DNA of 64,000 bases from Planctomycetota bacterium (GTDB lineage: Bacteria > Planctomycetota > UBA1135 > GCA-002686595), in contig JADJNY010000006.1 of assembly GCA_016714045.1 (NCBI GenBank), positions 372,001 to 436,000 on the forward strand. Reading direction: 5' to 3'. The notes below the pieces were generated by a model. That model had not been told where the DNA came from and did not search any database. It saw only the letters and a list, made by a program, of their open reading frames with translations. Made by a program: the position numbers and the translations under genes. Below, piece after piece: positions 1 through 7,961 of this stretch (its first letter is position 1; each line of letters opens with the position of its first letter).

Positions 1-39
1 GTATCCCGCCGCGCTCGCGCCGCGCCATCCCCCGGCGCG

Positions 40-915
40 TCAGCCGTCCAGGTCGAAGTGGTGCGCCCCGCGCAGGAGGCGGCGCGACTCGTGCACGAAG
101 CGCTGGTTTCGGATGTGCGTCTGCAGGTGGTCGAGGAAGTCGAAGGGGCAGACGATCCCGTAGAACACGACGAGCACGCCCACGCAGTTCGCGGGGAGGA
201 AGGCGAGCTGGAAAGGCTCGACGAACAGGTCCGCGATCGCCGCGACCAGGAACAGGAGCACGCCGAGGTCGAAGTTCGTCACCGCCGCGCGCACGAACGA
301 GAGCGGGCCCGAATACGCCACGGGCCGATGGTCGTCGGGCAGCGCGCCATCGTGCGCGAGCTCCGTTTCGACGGCGCCCTGCGTGATCTGCGCGACGAAG
401 TGGTCGCGCTCGTGGTTCCTCCGCAGCAGGATGTACCGCGCGGTCAGGATCAGCGGCAGGTCGTGCAGGAACTTCTGGAACAGCACGGCGAGCAGCGCGG
501 CCAGCGCGAAGAAGAAGGTCCAGCTCGCCCCCGTCGTCCGCACGAGGTAGATGCCGAGGCACGTGAAGAACGCCGACTTCACGTACAGGTGGAACATGAA
601 GTCGTGGAAGCCGAAGATCAGCTTCTCGCGCTTGTGGTACCGCGCCACCTCGCCGTCCACGCAGTCGAGGATGTAGTAGAGGAAGACGCAGGCGAAGCCG
701 AAGACCGCCCACGCGCCGCCGAGCGGGACCATCGCGCTCCCCGCGACGCCGAAGAGGAGCATCCCGAGCGTCGCGATCGTCGGCGACAAGCCGAGCTGCA
801 CGAAGACGCGCGTGACGTGGATGGAAACGCGGTCGCCGACGAGGACTCCCGCCACGTCGTTGTACTTGCGGACCGGGGCTTGGACCCGCTGCCGCAGCTC
901 TGCGATCGATTCCAT
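40..915 (-). CDS. CDP-alcohol phosphatidyltransferase family membrane protein
   Basis: Integral membrane protein of the CDP-alcohol phosphatidyltransferase family, which moves a phospho-alcohol from a CDP-linked donor to an acceptor. The signature region reads DCVDGEVAR and lies between hydrophobic helices. Numbering from the upstream Met: D87, D90, G91, A94 and R95 are present and D108 fits the third Asp, but the second glycine position is Phe104 and the fourth Asp, the usual catalytic base, is His112. Several further hydrophobic stretches follow. An ATG at 924 is possible, but AGGA abuts it directly and sits 9 nt before the ATG at 915, so 915 is preferred. It lies just downstream of the flippase gene in the same direction, so a role in surface glycan or glycolipid assembly is inferred. 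Family sure, substrate unknown. Confidence 0.85.
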   Translation of the reverse strand: MESIAELRQRVQAPVRKYNDVAGVLVGDRVSIHVTRVFVQLGLSPTIATLGMLLFGVAGSAMVPLGGAWAVFGFACVFLYYILDCVDGEVARYHKREKLIFGFHDFMFHLYVKSAFFTCLGIYLVRTTGASWTFFFALAALLAVLFQKFLHDLPLILTARYILLRRNHERDHFVAQITQGAVETELAHDGALPDDHRPVAYSGPLSFVRAAVTNFDLGVLLFLVAAIADLFVEPFQLAFLPANCVGVLVVFYGIVCPFDFLDHLQTHIRNQRFVHESRRLLRGAHHFDLDG

Positions 916-943
916 CCGGCGCATTCCTGGCCGGGCACGGACC

Positions 944-2422
944 TCACCGCCGGCGGAACACCGTGGAGACGCCGCGCCGGGCGAACTCCCAGAGTTTGTC
1001 CTTTTCTTGACGATTCAGATAGCCGCCGACCGCGAGGATTCCGGGCAGGAGCAGCACTCCGAGCGTCCGGATCGCGAGCCCATGCGCCGGGGCGGCCTCC
1101 GCGCCGGCCCGCGCGCCGACAAAGAGCCCGGCCGCGAGCACGATCGGCGCCAGGACCCGCAGCGTCTCGTGCCCGATGCGCCACGTGCGCTCGGCGACGA
1201 TCCAGGCGGCGCCCGCCAGACACGCGAAGGTCGCGAGGGTCGCCCACGCGGCCCCGACGTATCCGTGGCGCGGCACCAGGAACGCGTTGAGCGCGAAGTT
1301 GAGCGCCGCGGCCCCGGCGACGAGGGCCGAGACGAGCCACGTGCGCTCGCGCAGGTAGAAGACCGTCCCGACGACCTGGTACACGCCCCACGCGAGGTAC
1401 CCGCCCGCGACGAGCGGCAGCACGGTGTGCGCCTCGAAGAAGCGCTCGTCGGCCATCACCCGGACGATCTCGGGGCTGAAGAGCGCGAGTCCGAGGGTGA
1501 CGAACGCGAGGAGCAGCGTGAAGTACACGAGCACCGCGCGGATGATCCGGCGCACCGACTCGTCGTCCTTCACGGCGAACACGAACGGGTACCAGATCAG
1601 CGCGAAGGCCTCGAAGACGACCGTGTTGCCGATCGAGCCCAGCTTGTAGGCGAGGCCGTAGAGCCCGACCTGGTCCTCCCCTCCCGCCTGGAGCACGAAG
1701 AAGCGGTCGCCCTGGTGCAGCACGAAGCCGCACAACCCCGAGAAGAGGAGCGGCGACGAGTACGTCCACAGGCGCTTCGCCATCGCGCGCGAGAACGCGA
1801 GTTTCGTCCGCGCGACGAGCACGACGCCGACGCCGAGCGCCACGACGAGTTCGCCGCAGAGCACGCTGTAGAGCACGCCCATGTACGTCAGTCCAAGCCC
1901 GGCGAGGAACCAGACCTTGAGGCCCGTCTCGAGCAGCAGCTTGAGCGTCGTGACGACGCCGTACAGCGTCGAGCGCTCGAGGAGCTGGAGCCAGCGCAGG
2001 CCGACCTGCGACACGCTCTGCGCGACGAGGATGCCCGCGGCGAGCACCAGCGCGTCGGCGTACTCGCGGGAACCGAAGAGGAGCTCCGCCCCCGCCGCGC
2101 GGAAGCACCACGCGAAGAGGAACGCGACGCCCGTCGTGCCGAGCAGGATGAGCACGCACGTGCCGACGAGCGCGCGGCGGTCGGCCTCGGTGTCGTAGCT
2201 CGCGTAGTAGCGCGCCATCCCCTGCAGCAGGTTGATACCGAGCACCTGCGCCGCGATCGCGAGCGTCACGGACGCCATCTCGACGACGCCGTAGTTGCCG
2301 CGCGAGCCGATCCAGACCGTGACGAGCGGGAGGATCAGGAAACCGATGACTTTGTGGACGGCCGGGCCGAGCGCGTAGACGAATGAGTGCTGCGTCAGGC
2401 GCTTCAGGGCGGCGGTGAGCAT
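944..2422 (-). CDS. Wzx/MATE-like polysaccharide flippase
   Basis: A 492-residue protein made of about 12-14 hydrophobic helices, with the N-terminal pattern of the polysaccharide biosynthesis/export (Wzx, RfbX) group of the MOP superfamily: an amphipathic start, then helices with conserved Gly, Pro and Tyr such as the motif GMARYYASY near residue 70. Such proteins flip lipid-linked oligosaccharides across the inner membrane. It is followed within about 30 nt by the CDP-alcohol phosphatidyltransferase gene, so the two form an operon. No glycosyltransferase is visible next to it, so the cargo cannot be named. The C-terminus ends in a short basic tail. Confidence 0.9.
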   Translation of the reverse strand: MLTAALKRLTQHSFVYALGPAVHKVIGFLILPLVTVWIGSRGNYGVVEMASVTLAIAAQVLGINLLQGMARYYASYDTEADRRALVGTCVLILLGTTGVAFLFAWCFRAAGAELLFGSREYADALVLAAGILVAQSVSQVGLRWLQLLERSTLYGVVTTLKLLLETGLKVWFLAGLGLTYMGVLYSVLCGELVVALGVGVVLVARTKLAFSRAMAKRLWTYSSPLLFSGLCGFVLHQGDRFFVLQAGGEDQVGLYGLAYKLGSIGNTVVFEAFALIWYPFVFAVKDDESVRRIIRAVLVYFTLLLAFVTLGLALFSPEIVRVMADERFFEAHTVLPLVAGGYLAWGVYQVVGTVFYLRERTWLVSALVAGAAALNFALNAFLVPRHGYVGAAWATLATFACLAGAAWIVAERTWRIGHETLRVLAPIVLAAGLFVGARAGAEAAPAHGLAIRTLGVLLLPGILAVGGYLNRQEKDKLWEFARRGVSTVFRRR

Positions 2423-2739
2423 CGAGGTGCGGGGCGCAGGGTCGCAGAGCGAGGGGGGCGGTCAAAGGCGGGGTGTCGGTCGGGAGCGCAATTGCCGGAA
2501 GCGGCGATCAAGGGTGAAGGGACGCAACGGAACACATTCGGATGCTTCGCATTCCGGACTCTGCGTTGGCGCGGGCCGGAGGACGCACCGCGCGGCAACG
2601 CAGAGTTCTATGGGCTCTCAGCATCGAGCGGTCCGCGCGGGAAACGTGCCTGGGCCGTGCATGCACGCTCGAAGCTCGGCATCGAGCGGCAGGTGGGCGG
2701 GTCTTCTTGCGGCGCGCGGAGGGGCTCGATCGTCTTGGT
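2423..2739. other. 317-bp gene-free interval holding repeat copy A
   Basis: No convincing coding region. The interval holds copy A of the dispersed hairpin repeat (2471-2622, minus orientation), lying downstream of the transporter gene at 2740-3549 and upstream of the flippase gene. The remainder, 2623-2739, is unremarkable GC-rich sequence. Confidence 0.8.
2471..2622 (-). repeat. Dispersed intergenic hairpin repeat, copy A
   Basis: About 152 bp. Read on the minus strand it begins GCTGAGAGCCCATAGAAC, then a stem whose outer 11 bp (ACTCTGCGTTG) are perfect, a TCCT loop, and the 3' core CCGGAATGCGAAGCATCCG continuing to CCGACCGACACCC. The layout and most bases match copies at 13691, 21288 and 37482. 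The outer stem has a T-A pair where copies C and D have C-G, a compensatory change. It sits behind the 3' end of the minus-strand transporter gene in the same orientation. It may be a mobile repeat or a structured 3'-UTR element. Confidence 0.85.
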
Positions 2740-3549
2740 TCAGTCCGGATCGACGGGGTGCGCTTCGTGTGCGAGGCGGTGCGCGACGTCGCGGCCGAGG
2801 TAGCGTTGGACGGCCCAGTGGACGCCGTAGAGGAGCGGCGTGATGCCCACCGCGATGGCGAACTTGTAGACGTAGTTCGTGACCGAGACGACGAGCGCCT
2901 GACGTGCGGTCATGTGCTCGTTGCCGAGCAGCTCGGGGATGACCCAGAACGCCAGGAAGATCACGACGAGCGTGTCGATCAGCTGACTCACGACGGTGCT
3001 GCCTTGCGAGCGCAGCCACAGCATTCGGCCGCCGGTCCGGTGTCGCAGGAACGTGAACACCGTCGCGTCGACGAACTGGGAGATCGAGAACGCGCACAGG
3101 CTCGCCACGACGATCGCCCACGTCGCACCGAGCGCGATCTGGAACGCGCTCTGCACCTCCTCGGCCGCGAGACCGGGCGTGAAGCTGACGGCGGGCGCGC
3201 GCGCAGCGAACCAGATCGGCACCTGGAGGAGCACGTTGACCGCGATCGCGAGCCACGTGAAGACGCGCACGACGCGCTTGCCGAAGTACTCGTTGACGAT
3301 GTCCGTCAGGATGAACGTCAGCGGGAAGGCGTAGATGCCGGTCGTCGCGACGAAGTACGCGTCCTCCGACAGCCCGATCGAGCGCGGGGTGAGCCCGAAG
3401 AGGTCGAACCGGTAGAGCTTGTTCCCGAGGATCTCCGCCGCGACGAAGAAGCCGACGAAGAGCCCGCCCAGCGCGAGGAGCAGGACCTCGCGCTTGCGCG
3501 CTCCCCTCGCCGTCGAGGGGGCGCGGAACGTCCTCCGCTCCCGCTGCAC
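2740..3549 (-). CDS. Queuosine-precursor-type (YhhQ/DUF165) transporter
   Basis: About 269 residues with some six membrane helices. The hallmark of the VUT/YhhQ family (DUF165), proteins that import preQ0/preQ1 for queuosine synthesis, is seen as FILTDIVNEYFGKR after the second or third helix, and the late segment QLIDTLVVIFLAFW also fits. There is no ATG in frame near the domain start. The GTG at 3549 gives the usual length, and the reading frame further upstream would run into the divergent gene. No queuosine genes are nearby, so the substrate is assigned only from family knowledge. Confidence 0.82.
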   Translation of the reverse strand: MQRERRTFRAPSTARGARKREVLLLALGGLFVGFFVAAEILGNKLYRFDLFGLTPRSIGLSEDAYFVATTGIYAFPLTFILTDIVNEYFGKRVVRVFTWLAIAVNVLLQVPIWFAARAPAVSFTPGLAAEEVQSAFQIALGATWAIVVASLCAFSISQFVDATVFTFLRHRTGGRMLWLRSQGSTVVSQLIDTLVVIFLAFWVIPELLGNEHMTARQALVVSVTNYVYKFAIAVGITPLLYGVHWAVQRYLGRDVAHRLAHEAHPVDPD

Positions 3550-3677
3550 CGGTTCCCATGGCCCCAGGATGCCCGCGCGGGGCTCCGGAGCCAGAGGGCG
3601 GCGTCGAAAACGCGGCCTGCGGCTCGTTCCACGCAAGGAGTGCCGGCTCGGGGCTCGCCGTCCCGGGCTCGCGCCCC

Positions 3678-3683
3678 TAGACT
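3678..3683 (+). promoter_or_regulatory. -10-like box TAGACT
   Basis: TAGACT within the recurrent context CTAGACTGC, 16 nt before the ATG at 3700. Same TAnnnT pattern as in front of many other genes here. No clear -35. Confidence 0.4.
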
Positions 3684-3699
3684 GCTCCGCCCGAACGCC

Positions 3700-4173
3700 A
3701 TGCAAGTCCTCGAGCAGCTCAAGAAGACGTCCGCCGAGCGGTTCCTCGCCATCTACGAGAGTCTCCAGCAGAACGGCTACGGGCCGCTCGACGGCGAGGT
3801 CGCGAAGGTCCTCCACTTCCGGCCGCTCGCGATCAAGAAGCTGCCGATGGCCCAGCGCGCGCGGCGCGCGAAGTCGATCCTCGAGAGCGCGCGCAACACC
3901 GAGCTCGCCTACGAGATCCTCGGCGCGTACCTGATCAAGAACCACCGCGAGCTCGTCACGACGTTCCTCGACGAGACCGGCGTGAAGCACGACCAGGGCA
4001 TGATCGACGACGTCGAGCACAACCAGCCCGACGCGGCGAAGATCGAAGCGGTCCTGACCAAGCTCGACGGGAAGTTCGACCCGGCGGACGTGACGGTCTA
4101 CCTCGCGATCTGCGCCGAGCAGTGGCCGCAGATCCAGCTGCTCGACCAGCTCTGGCAGAAGCGCGCGGGCTGA
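3700..4173 (+). CDS. Unknown small helical protein
   Basis: 157 residues, soluble, with no signal peptide or membrane segment. I do not recognise the family. The composition is rich in charged residues and Leu/Ala, and almost the whole chain looks helical, with several amphipathic stretches such as the one around residues 45-75 (PMAQRARRAKSILESA). The C-terminal part (residues about 110-150) contains PADVTVYLAICAEQWPQIQ. The ATG at 3700 follows a TAGACT box and matches the start of good codon use. It is transcribed away from the transporter gene and faces fpg. Probably cytoplasmic. No function is proposed. Confidence 0.75.
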   Translation: MQVLEQLKKTSAERFLAIYESLQQNGYGPLDGEVAKVLHFRPLAIKKLPMAQRARRAKSILESARNTELAYEILGAYLIKNHRELVTTFLDETGVKHDQGMIDDVEHNQPDAAKIEAVLTKLDGKFDPADVTVYLAICAEQWPQIQLLDQLWQKRAG

Positions 4174-4224
4174 TCCGCGACTCGCGCGGCGGTTCGCGCG
4201 CCGCGAGGTCCGGAAAACCGTCGC

Positions 4225-5055
4225 TCAGCGCTTCTGACAGCGCCGGCAGACGTGCGTGCCGCGCTGCCCGACGACGAGGCGCGTGATCTTCGTCCCGCAG
4301 GCGCGGCACGGCTCCCCTCCGCGGCCGTAGACCTGGAACTGGTCCTGGAAGCTGCCCGGGTTGCCCTCGGGCGTCCGGTAGAAGACGTCGAAGCTCGAAC
4401 CCTCGCGCTCGATCGCCTCCGCGAGGACCGCGCGAATCGCCGCGTGCAGGCGGTCGCTTCGATCGCGCGCGAGGCGCTCGCTCTTTGTGAGCGGGTGGAT
4501 GCCCGCGCGGAAGAGCGCCTCGTCGACGTAGATGTTGCCGAGCCCCGCGACGAAGGCCTGATCGAGCAGGAGCGGCTTCATCGCGCGCCGCTTTGCGCGC
4601 AGCGCCGCGAAGAACCCATCCGCCGTGAACGCGGCGGAGAGCGGCTCGGGGCCGAGCTCCGCGAGCTCGCCGGCCGCGTCCTCGGTGAACACGAGCCGGC
4701 CGAACTTGCGCACGTCGAGGAAGTGGAAGACGTGGTCGTCGTCGAGGTCGAAGCTCACCTTGACGAACGGCCCCGGATCGACGCCGCGCGCGTCGACCTG
4801 CATCCGCCCCGTCATGCGCAGGTGGCCGAGCAGGGCCCCCGCCGGCGCGCCCGACCGCTCGAGGTCGAACACGATGTACTTCGCGCGACGCCACACGCGG
4901 GTCACGCGCGCGCCGACGACGAGCTTCGCGAGGGCTCTTGCGTCGAGACCGCCCGTGGTGCGTTTCCAGCGGACGGTGCAAGCTTCGATGCTGCGGCCGA
5001 CGAGCTTCGGCCGGATCAGGCGCGCGACGGTTTCCACTTCCGGCAGCTCGGGCAT
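4225..5055 (-). CDS. mutM: Formamidopyrimidine-DNA glycosylase
   Basis: Bifunctional base-excision repair glycosylase/AP lyase that removes 8-oxoguanine and ring-opened purines. The 276-residue length is typical. The mature N-terminus is Pro2-Glu3 (MPELPEVETV), the catalytic pair. Lys59 lies in the conserved RRAKY segment, the helix-two-turn-helix region holds GLGNIYVDEALF, and the C-terminal zinc finger has Cys250, Cys253, Cys270 and Cys273. The start is certain because Pro2 must follow Met1. TATCCT lies 10 nt before the ATG. A strong hairpin at 5112-5145 separates it from the chemoreceptor operon upstream. Confidence 0.97.
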   Translation of the reverse strand: MPELPEVETVARLIRPKLVGRSIEACTVRWKRTTGGLDARALAKLVVGARVTRVWRRAKYIVFDLERSGAPAGALLGHLRMTGRMQVDARGVDPGPFVKVSFDLDDDHVFHFLDVRKFGRLVFTEDAAGELAELGPEPLSAAFTADGFFAALRAKRRAMKPLLLDQAFVAGLGNIYVDEALFRAGIHPLTKSERLARDRSDRLHAAIRAVLAEAIEREGSSFDVFYRTPEGNPGSFQDQFQVYGRGGEPCRACGTKITRLVVGQRGTHVCRRCQKR

Positions 5056-5111
5056 GGGGAGGGAGAGGATACGTGCACGGGGGGGCGGCGGCGAGCGGGC
5101 TGAAACGACGC

Positions 5112-5145
5112 GCGGCCGCGCGCCTCGTTCGAGGCGCGCGGCCGC
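5112..5145 (-). terminator. Perfect 16-bp GC hairpin after the chemoreceptor operon
   Basis: Arms 5112-5127 and 5130-5145 are perfect inverted repeats around a TT (AA on the minus strand) loop. It lies 22 nt after the chemoreceptor stop codon and just before fpg. On the minus strand the 3' side continues GCGTCGTTTC, with only a weak T run, so it is a terminator-like rather than canonical intrinsic terminator. Its arms closely resemble the hairpin at 48426-48463. Confidence 0.65.
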
Positions 5146-5166
5146 ATGGGTCGGTGGCGAGCGAGG

Positions 5167-7914
5167 TCAGTGCTGGCTCACGAGCTCGCGCTGCGCGGGC
5201 CGGTGCGGGAGCGCCGCGGGCACGGGGCTCGCGTGAGCGGACTCGACCTCGATCCGGAAGCTCTGGACGAGCTGCGCGAGCTCCTCCGACATCCGCTTCA
5301 CGTCCTGGGCCGTGTTCCCCACTTGCTCGGCGTTCACCGAGGCGGCCTGCGCCACCTGACTGACGCCGGAGATGCTCTCGGCGATGCCGCTCGCTCCGCG
5401 GGCGACGTCGGTGACGTTGCGCGTGATCTCCTGCGTCGTAGCGGACTGCTCCTCGACGGCGCCGGCGATCGACGTCTGCAGGTCGTTGATGCGCGCGATG
5501 ATCTCCTGGACCTTCGCCATCGCCTCGACGGAGGAGCGCGTGTCGGCCTGGATCGTCGAGATCTTGCCCGCGATCTCCTCGGTCGCCTTCGACGTCTGGT
5601 TCGCGAGCTCCTTCACCTCGTTGGCGACGACGGCGAAGCCCTTGCCCATCTCGCCGGCCCGCGCCGCTTCGATGGTCGCGTTGAGCGCGAGCAGGTTCGT
5701 CTGCGCCGCGATCGACGTGATCAGCTTGATCACGCTCTCGATCTCCGCCGAGCTCTCGCCCAGGCGCATCACCGTCGAGTTCGTTTCGCGCACGCTGTCG
5801 ACCGCGGCGCTCGCGATCTTCGAGGCCTCGCTCGAGCGCTGCGCGATCTCGCGGATGGCCGAGTTGAGCTCCTCGGCGGCCGAGGCGACCGTCTGGATGT
5901 TGCGGCTGATTTCCTCGGTGGCCGTGGAGACCTGCGCGACCTGCGTCGCGCCCTGCTCCGACTTCGCCTGCATGTCGGTGCTGACGTTCGTGAGCTGCGT
6001 CGAGGACGAGTGCAGCCCCTTCGCGTCGTTCGCGATGGAACGGATGGCCTGCTGCATCTTCTCGACCGCGGCGTTGAGGGCCTGCTGCACCGTGGCGTGG
6101 TCGCCCTGGTAGCGGCCCTTCACGCGCACGGTCAGGTCGCGTTCGGCGACGCGCGAAAGGACGTCACTCGACTCGCGCATCGGCGCGACGACGGCCTCGA
6201 GCATGGAGTTGATCTGCGTGCAGAGCTCCTTGTACGAGCCGCCGAAGTGCTGGGCGTCGATGCGCTCCTGGAGCTGCCCGGCGCGGCAGGACTCGATGAG
6301 GCTGTTCGTCTCCTTCAAGAGCAGGCGGAGCACTTCGATGGTCTCGTTGAGGTTGCGCTTGATGACCTCGTGGTCACCCTTGTAGTTGCCCTCGACCTGG
6401 CGGGAGAGGTCGCCCTTCGCGACGGACTTCAGGACCTCGGTCGACTCGTGGATCGGCGCCAAGATGCCCTCGAGCATCTGGTTCACCTTGCCGCACAGCT
6501 CCTTGTAGCCGCCCTGGAACTCGCCGTCGCGAGCGCGGGACGAGAGCTTGCCTTGCGTGCTGTCCTTCACGAGCTGATCGAACTCGGCGAGGAGATTGCG
6601 CAGGACGCGCACGGTCTCGTTGAGGCTCGTCTGGATCTTCGCGTAGTCGCCGACGTGGCGGCCGGTGAGCTCTTGCGAGAGGTCCCCGCGGCTCACGCAC
6701 TCGAGGATGCGGCTCGCCTCGTTGATCGGCGTCGCGATCGCGTCGAGCATCCCGTTTACCTTGCCGACGAGCTCGCGGTAGCTGCCCTGGAACTGTGCGG
6801 CGTCCGCGCGCGTCGAGAGCTGACCTTGGTTGCTCGCCTGGATGAGCGTGTTCATCTGGTCGACGAGCGAGCGGAGGACGCGAATCGTCTCATTCACGCT
6901 GCCCGCCATGCGTTGGAACTCGCCTTGGTAGCTGCCGCGCACTTCCTGCGACAGATTGCCCGAGGCGAGCTGCGCCAGGACGGCCGAGCTCTCCTGGATC
7001 GGCTTCGCGACCGCGTCGAGCATGTGGTTCATGCCGTTGCAGAGCTCGCTGTAGCTGCCTTGGAAGCGCTCGGCGGGAGCGCGCACGTCGAGGGACCCGG
7101 AGCGGGCCGCGGCAATCAGCTTGGACGACTCGGAGACGAGCTCCTCGATCGTCCCGCGGCTCTTGCCCAACGCGACGGCGATGCGCCCGATCTCATCGGG
7201 GATGCCCGACTCGATCCCGGGCGAGAAGTCGCCCGCCGACATGCGCTCCATCGCATTCGCGAGCTCCTGGGCCCGGCGCGAGACGCAGCTGCGGATGTAG
7301 TACCCCAGCGCCAGGATCGCGAGCGCTCCGAGGACCACCGCGCCCAGGATCAGGTTGGTCGTGGTCGCGTTCGCGGCCTCTGCTTCGGCTTGCGCCGTCT
7401 TCGCGCTGGCCTCGATGCGCTCACCGAGTTCCTCGTTCTTCGCCTCGAGCGCGAGGAACGTGCTCATGAAGTCGGGCAAGCTCGCCTCGGCCGCGACGGG
7501 GTCCTTGAAGGCGAGCTCTACCATCGTGTTCGCGGCGCGGATGTACGCATCGAGCGCGGGACGCGCCTCGGCGAGCGCGGCCTTCACTTCGTCGGGCAAG
7601 GGCAGCGCGTCGTTCTTCGCCATGTCCTCGTTGAAGCGCGCGCAGTGCTCCTTCAGCGCGGCTTCGAGCTCCACCTTGTCCTTCTCCGGGTGCTGGCCCG
7701 TCAGGATCGCCTCGAGCACGTCCGACCGCAGGGCGTCGTGCATCATGTCGGCGTCCATGTGGTTGTTGCTCGCCTCCAACGTGGTCGTGAAGACGGCTTG
7801 CGCATCGCGCATCGTTCGCGCGCCGTTCCAGGCGACGAAGCCGATCACGGCCGCGAGCAGCGCGCTCGCGATGGTGAAGACGAGGAACTGAGTTCGAAGG
7901 GTGGCGTTCGACAT
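5167..7914 (-). CDS. Poly-HAMP methyl-accepting chemotaxis protein (second of a pair)
   Basis: Chemoreceptor of 915 residues. TM1 is at about 9-28, followed by a ~155-residue periplasmic helical sensor, TM2 at about 187-207, and a canonical HAMP at 208-260. Then come four tandem ~91-residue units (262-630), each with the pattern GxLSxRA, FxGSYxEL, NxML(D/E)A, P(I/M)xES, GDLSxxV and LNETxxVLR; each looks like a double HAMP. The kinase-control tip is typical: [20 protein letters not shown], then [16 protein letters not shown]. There is no C-terminal CheR-binding pentapeptide. It lies 47 nt downstream of a longer paralogue in the same direction. No cheA or cheW is in the window. Confidence 0.93.
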   Translation of the reverse strand: MSNATLRTQFLVFTIASALLAAVIGFVAWNGARTMRDAQAVFTTTLEASNNHMDADMMHDALRSDVLEAILTGQHPEKDKVELEAALKEHCARFNEDMAKNDALPLPDEVKAALAEARPALDAYIRAANTMVELAFKDPVAAEASLPDFMSTFLALEAKNEELGERIEASAKTAQAEAEAANATTTNLILGAVVLGALAILALGYYIRSCVSRRAQELANAMERMSAGDFSPGIESGIPDEIGRIAVALGKSRGTIEELVSESSKLIAAARSGSLDVRAPAERFQGSYSELCNGMNHMLDAVAKPIQESSAVLAQLASGNLSQEVRGSYQGEFQRMAGSVNETIRVLRSLVDQMNTLIQASNQGQLSTRADAAQFQGSYRELVGKVNGMLDAIATPINEASRILECVSRGDLSQELTGRHVGDYAKIQTSLNETVRVLRNLLAEFDQLVKDSTQGKLSSRARDGEFQGGYKELCGKVNQMLEGILAPIHESTEVLKSVAKGDLSRQVEGNYKGDHEVIKRNLNETIEVLRLLLKETNSLIESCRAGQLQERIDAQHFGGSYKELCTQINSMLEAVVAPMRESSDVLSRVAERDLTVRVKGRYQGDHATVQQALNAAVEKMQQAIRSIANDAKGLHSSSTQLTNVSTDMQAKSEQGATQVAQVSTATEEISRNIQTVASAAEELNSAIREIAQRSSEASKIASAAVDSVRETNSTVMRLGESSAEIESVIKLITSIAAQTNLLALNATIEAARAGEMGKGFAVVANEVKELANQTSKATEEIAGKISTIQADTRSSVEAMAKVQEIIARINDLQTSIAGAVEEQSATTQEITRNVTDVARGASGIAESISGVSQVAQAASVNAEQVGNTAQDVKRMSEELAQLVQSFRIEVESAHASPVPAALPHRPAQRELVSQH

Positions 7915-7961
7915 GGGGCTGGCCTTGGGGAAGCGGGGCCCACGTCGTCTCCCTCCCCGCA

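Noticed and set aside
2404..2843. Short open frames running through the hairpin repeat copies (for example NTFGCFAFRT in several places)
   Set aside because: The shared peptide arises because the repeat DNA is shared. The frames are not conserved in length or start, so the repeats are not coding.
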